Assembly: GCF_000498755.1 (NCBI RefSeq)
Contig: NZ_AXUS01000017.1
Location: forward strand, 977 to 64,976
DNA from: Clostridioides mangenotii TR
Lineage (GTDB): Bacteria; Bacillota; Clostridia; Peptostreptococcales; Peptostreptococcaceae
Length of the DNA: 64,000 nucleotides
Direction: 5' to 3'
Under the pieces are notes generated by a model. That model was not told where the DNA came from, made no database searches, and saw nothing but the letters and a program-made list of their open reading frames with translations. Positions 61,579-64,000 of this stretch are shown here, piece by piece. Within the stretch, counting starts at the first letter, position 1. Each line of letters starts with the position of its first letter. Position numbers and translations under genes: made by a program.

Positions 61579-62412
61579 ATGAACAATATAGTAAAGGTTA
61601 ACAATATATCATTTGAATACGTTACAGAAGAAGCTAAAGTCAAAGCTATAGATAATTTAAGTCTAGATGTTAAAGAGGGCGAGTTTGTGGCTATAATAGG
61701 CCATAATGGCTCTGGTAAATCGACATTATCAAAAAATTTAAATGCAATATTACTGCCTTCTGAAGGCAATATACTTATAGATGGAATAGATACTAGATCT
61801 GAAGAACAACTTTGGGATATAAGACAGACAGCAGGTATGGTTTTTCAAAACCCAGATAATCAGATAGTAGCGACAATAGTTGAAGAAGATGTAGCTTTTG
61901 GGCCTGAAAATTTAGGTATAGAGCCTAGAGAAATACGTGACAGAGTTGAAAAAGCACTTAAAAGTGTAAATATGTATGAATTTAGAAGGAGACAGCCACA
62001 TCTGCTATCTGGTGGTCAAAAACAAAGGGTTGCGATAGCTGGTATAATTGCCATGAAACCAAAGTGCATTATATTCGATGAAGCTACAGCGATGTTAGAT
62101 CCATCTGGTAGAAAAGAAGTTATGAGGACTATCAAAGAGCTGAACGGTAAAGAAAATATAACCACTCTACATATTACGCACTTTATGGAAGAAGCTGTAG
62201 AGGCTGATAGAGTGATAGTTATGGAAAAAGGAAGAAAGATATTAGAAGGCACCCCAAGAGAGGTATTTAGGCATATCAAAGAGCTTAAAGATATAGGTCT
62301 TGATGTTCCTTGCATGACAGAATTGTCGAGTCTACTAAAAGAAGAAGGCGTAGACATTTCTGATGATATATTAACAGTGGATGAGATGGTGATGAATTTA
62401 TGTCAATTATAG
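61579..62412 (+). CDS. ecfA1: ECF transporter ATPase A1
   Basis: A 277-residue ABC ATPase of the energy-coupling module that serves several vitamin/metal S components. Walker A is [16 protein letters not shown], the Q-loop is [10 protein letters not shown], the signature is [14 protein letters not shown] and Walker B is [13 protein letters not shown]. It lies just past the S10-alpha block, the common Firmicutes site. It overlaps ecfA2 by 13 bases. Confidence 0.95.
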   Translation: MNNIVKVNNISFEYVTEEAKVKAIDNLSLDVKEGEFVAIIGHNGSGKSTLSKNLNAILLPSEGNILIDGIDTRSEEQLWDIRQTAGMVFQNPDNQIVATIVEEDVAFGPENLGIEPREIRDRVEKALKSVNMYEFRRRQPHLLSGGQKQRVAIAGIIAMKPKCIIFDEATAMLDPSGRKEVMRTIKELNGKENITTLHITHFMEEAVEADRVIVMEKGRKILEGTPREVFRHIKELKDIGLDVPCMTELSSLLKEEGVDISDDILTVDEMVMNLCQL

Positions 62413-63266
62413 TAGAAAACTTAACACATATATACGATGAAGGTATGCCATTCGCTAATAAATCATTAGATAATGTGTCTTTTGAAATCAAGTATGGCGA
62501 TTTTGTTGGGCTTATAGGCCATACTGGATCTGGTAAATCGACGCTGATTCAGCATCTTAACGGTATACTGAAGCCTTCATCAGGAAATATATATATAAAT
62601 GGTTTTGATATAACTAAGAAGGATTTAAACCTTACAGAGATAAGAAAAAGGGTAGGGGTAGTGTTTCAGTACCCAGAATACCAACTTTTTGAAGAGACAA
62701 TAAGCAAGGATATTGCATTTGGACCGAATAACTTAGGTCTGGGAGAAGAAGAGGTAAATAAAAGAGTAAAAGAATCGATAAAGGCAGTGGGGCTTGATTA
62801 CGAAGAATTTAAAGATAAATCTCCATTTGATCTGTCTGGTGGACAAAAGCGTAGAGTTGCAATAGCTGGGGTTATAGCTATGAACCCGGAAGTATTGATA
62901 TTGGACGAACCGACAGCGGGACTTGATCCAGGTGGAAGAGACGAGATATTTGAGCTTATACAAACTCTACATAAAAAAAATAATATGACAATTATACTGT
63001 CTTCTCATAATATGGATGATATGGCTAAATTAGCGAACAATATAATTGTTATGAATAAAGGTCAGATAGAGTTTATGGGAAGCCCTAGAGAAATATTTAA
63101 ATCGAATTCAGCAAGACTAAAGGAAATAGGGCTAGACATACCACAGGTACTTGAACTTGCGATCAAACTTAGAGAAAGAGGATTTGATGTAAGGGAAGAT
63201 ATAATTACAGTAGATGAAGCAAAAGAAGAGATACTAAGAGTGTTGAGAGGAAGGGAAAAATGCTAA
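62400..63266 (+). CDS. ecfA2: ECF transporter ATPase A2
   Basis: The second, 288-residue ATPase of the module: [42 protein letters not shown] and [14 protein letters not shown], then the H-loop SSHNMDD. A1 and A2 form a heterodimer that drives EcfT. It overlaps both neighbours, so the three are translated together. Confidence 0.95.
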   Translation: MSIIVENLTHIYDEGMPFANKSLDNVSFEIKYGDFVGLIGHTGSGKSTLIQHLNGILKPSSGNIYINGFDITKKDLNLTEIRKRVGVVFQYPEYQLFEETISKDIAFGPNNLGLGEEEVNKRVKESIKAVGLDYEEFKDKSPFDLSGGQKRRVAIAGVIAMNPEVLILDEPTAGLDPGGRDEIFELIQTLHKKNNMTIILSSHNMDDMAKLANNIIVMNKGQIEFMGSPREIFKSNSARLKEIGLDIPQVLELAIKLRERGFDVREDIITVDEAKEEILRVLRGREKC

Positions 63267-64000
63267 AAGATATAACAATCGGACAATACTATCCATCTGA
63301 CTCCACAATCCATAGATTGGATCCTAGAATAAAGCTTATAGCCACATTAATATTTATGGTGTCAATATTTGTTATAAACAAATACTGGGCTTATTCCGTG
63401 GTCTTGATCTCTATGCTTGCAATGATAAAGCTATCAAATATACCGGTCAAATTAATAGTCAAAGGAATTAAACCCCTAAAATGGATTATACTATTTACGT
63501 TTATAATAAACTTATTCTTTATACCGGGAGATACTCTATGGTCATTAGGAATAGTTAAAATAACTACACAAGGTTTAAATCAAGCGATTTTTATGGCAAC
63601 TAGGCTTGTGTTCTTAGTAGCGGGTACGTCGATACTTACGCTTACAACATCTCCAATCGAGCTTACAGACGGAATAGAGAGGCTCTTAAAGCCATTTAAT
63701 AAGCTGGGACTACCAGTCCACGAACTTGCTATGATGATGACCATAGCACTTAGATTTATACCTACACTACTTGATGAGACAGATAAAATTATGAAAGCTC
63801 AGATGTCTAGAGGAGCAGATTTTGAAAGTAAAAACATAATAAATAGAGCTAAAAATTTAGTTCCACTTCTTGTACCACTGTTCGTGAGCGCTTTTAGAAG
63901 AGCAGATGAATTAGCAATGGCTATGGAAGCCAGATGCTATAGGGGTGGGGAGAACAGAACCAAAATGAGAGAGATTGTAATGACAAAGGCTGATTATATA
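63260..64000 (+). CDS. ecfT: ECF transporter transmembrane subunit EcfT, cut by window edge
   Basis: The first 247 residues of EcfT are present. Several hydrophobic helices fill the first 120 residues ([31 protein letters not shown]), and the cytoplasmic coupling helices carry the two Ala-Arg-Gly-type motifs (SRGADFES and [12 protein letters not shown]). It starts within the end of ecfA2 (ATG 63260). The 3' end lies outside the window; truA, rplM and rpsI commonly come next. Confidence 0.95.
   Translation, partial: MLKDITIGQYYPSDSTIHRLDPRIKLIATLIFMVSIFVINKYWAYSVVLISMLAMIKLSNIPVKLIVKGIKPLKWIILFTFIINLFFIPGDTLWSLGIVKITTQGLNQAIFMATRLVFLVAGTSILTLTTSPIELTDGIERLLKPFNKLGLPVHELAMMMTIALRFIPTLLDETDKIMKAQMSRGADFESKNIINRAKNLVPLLVPLFVSAFRRADELAMAMEARCYRGGENRTKMREIVMTKADYI

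Overview
The window is AT-rich and carries Firmicutes features throughout: strong AGGAGG ribosome binding sites, T-box leaders, a SigB/RsbV/RsbW cassette, Noc plus Soj/Spo0J, and zinc-ribbon S14 and L36. The 16S sequence and the local gene order point to the family Peptostreptococcaceae. In particular, ytxH-like and DUF948 genes followed by rsbV-rsbW-sigB lie between gyrA and an rRNA operon, and an RstA-like HTH/TPR regulator sits near parAB, both as in Clostridioides difficile. The species cannot be named from the sequence alone.

The replication origin lies at about 12.7-14.8 kb, and nearly every gene is transcribed away from it. The left arm (minus strand) holds dnaA, dnaN, hom behind two tandem threonine-type T-boxes, yaaA, recF, gyrB, gyrA, two small envelope-protein genes, rsbV-rsbW-sigB, and then a 16S rRNA gene cut by the left edge. 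oriC looks bipartite. A cluster of DnaA boxes lies between dnaA and rpmH. A second region between dnaA and dnaN has an AT-rich stretch, TAG trinucleotides (DnaA-trio-like) and DnaA boxes, including a perfect one between the dnaN ribosome binding site and its start codon.

The right arm (plus strand) begins with rpmH-rnpA-yidD-yidC-jag, mnmE-mnmG-rsmG, noc-parA-parB, a class V aminotransferase, a divergent GerM-type lipoprotein, the rstA-like regulator, the selenium-linked yedF/DUF3343 pair, a DUF951 gene and a class I aminotransferase. At 30.3-32.5 kb lies a decayed zone with remnants of cell-wall-binding repeat (CWB2) genes around a LOG-family gene. From 32.5 kb to 60.9 kb comes a long transcription/translation block: rpoB-rpoC, rpsL-rpsG-fusA-tuf, and the S10-spc-alpha clusters from rpsJ to rplQ, with secY, adk, map and infA in their usual places. 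The block lacks rplK-rplA-rplJ-rplL in front of rpoB, which suggests a rearrangement breakpoint. After rplQ come a decayed ATPase gene and the ECF transporter genes ecfA1-ecfA2-ecfT, the last cut by the right edge.

Items deserving a second look are: single-base A-run frameshifts in both gyrA and parB (most simply assembly errors, although each forms a -1 slippery heptamer); a near-perfect Noc binding site just upstream of noc; the tandem T-boxes and hom inserted in the dnaN-recF cluster; a 140-base hairpin with 34-bp perfect arms whose 40-base core recurs inverted 170 bases away; palindromes on both sides of the rstA-like gene; and structured spacers in the ribosomal protein operons. I found no CRISPR array, intact insertion sequence, prophage or tRNA gene.
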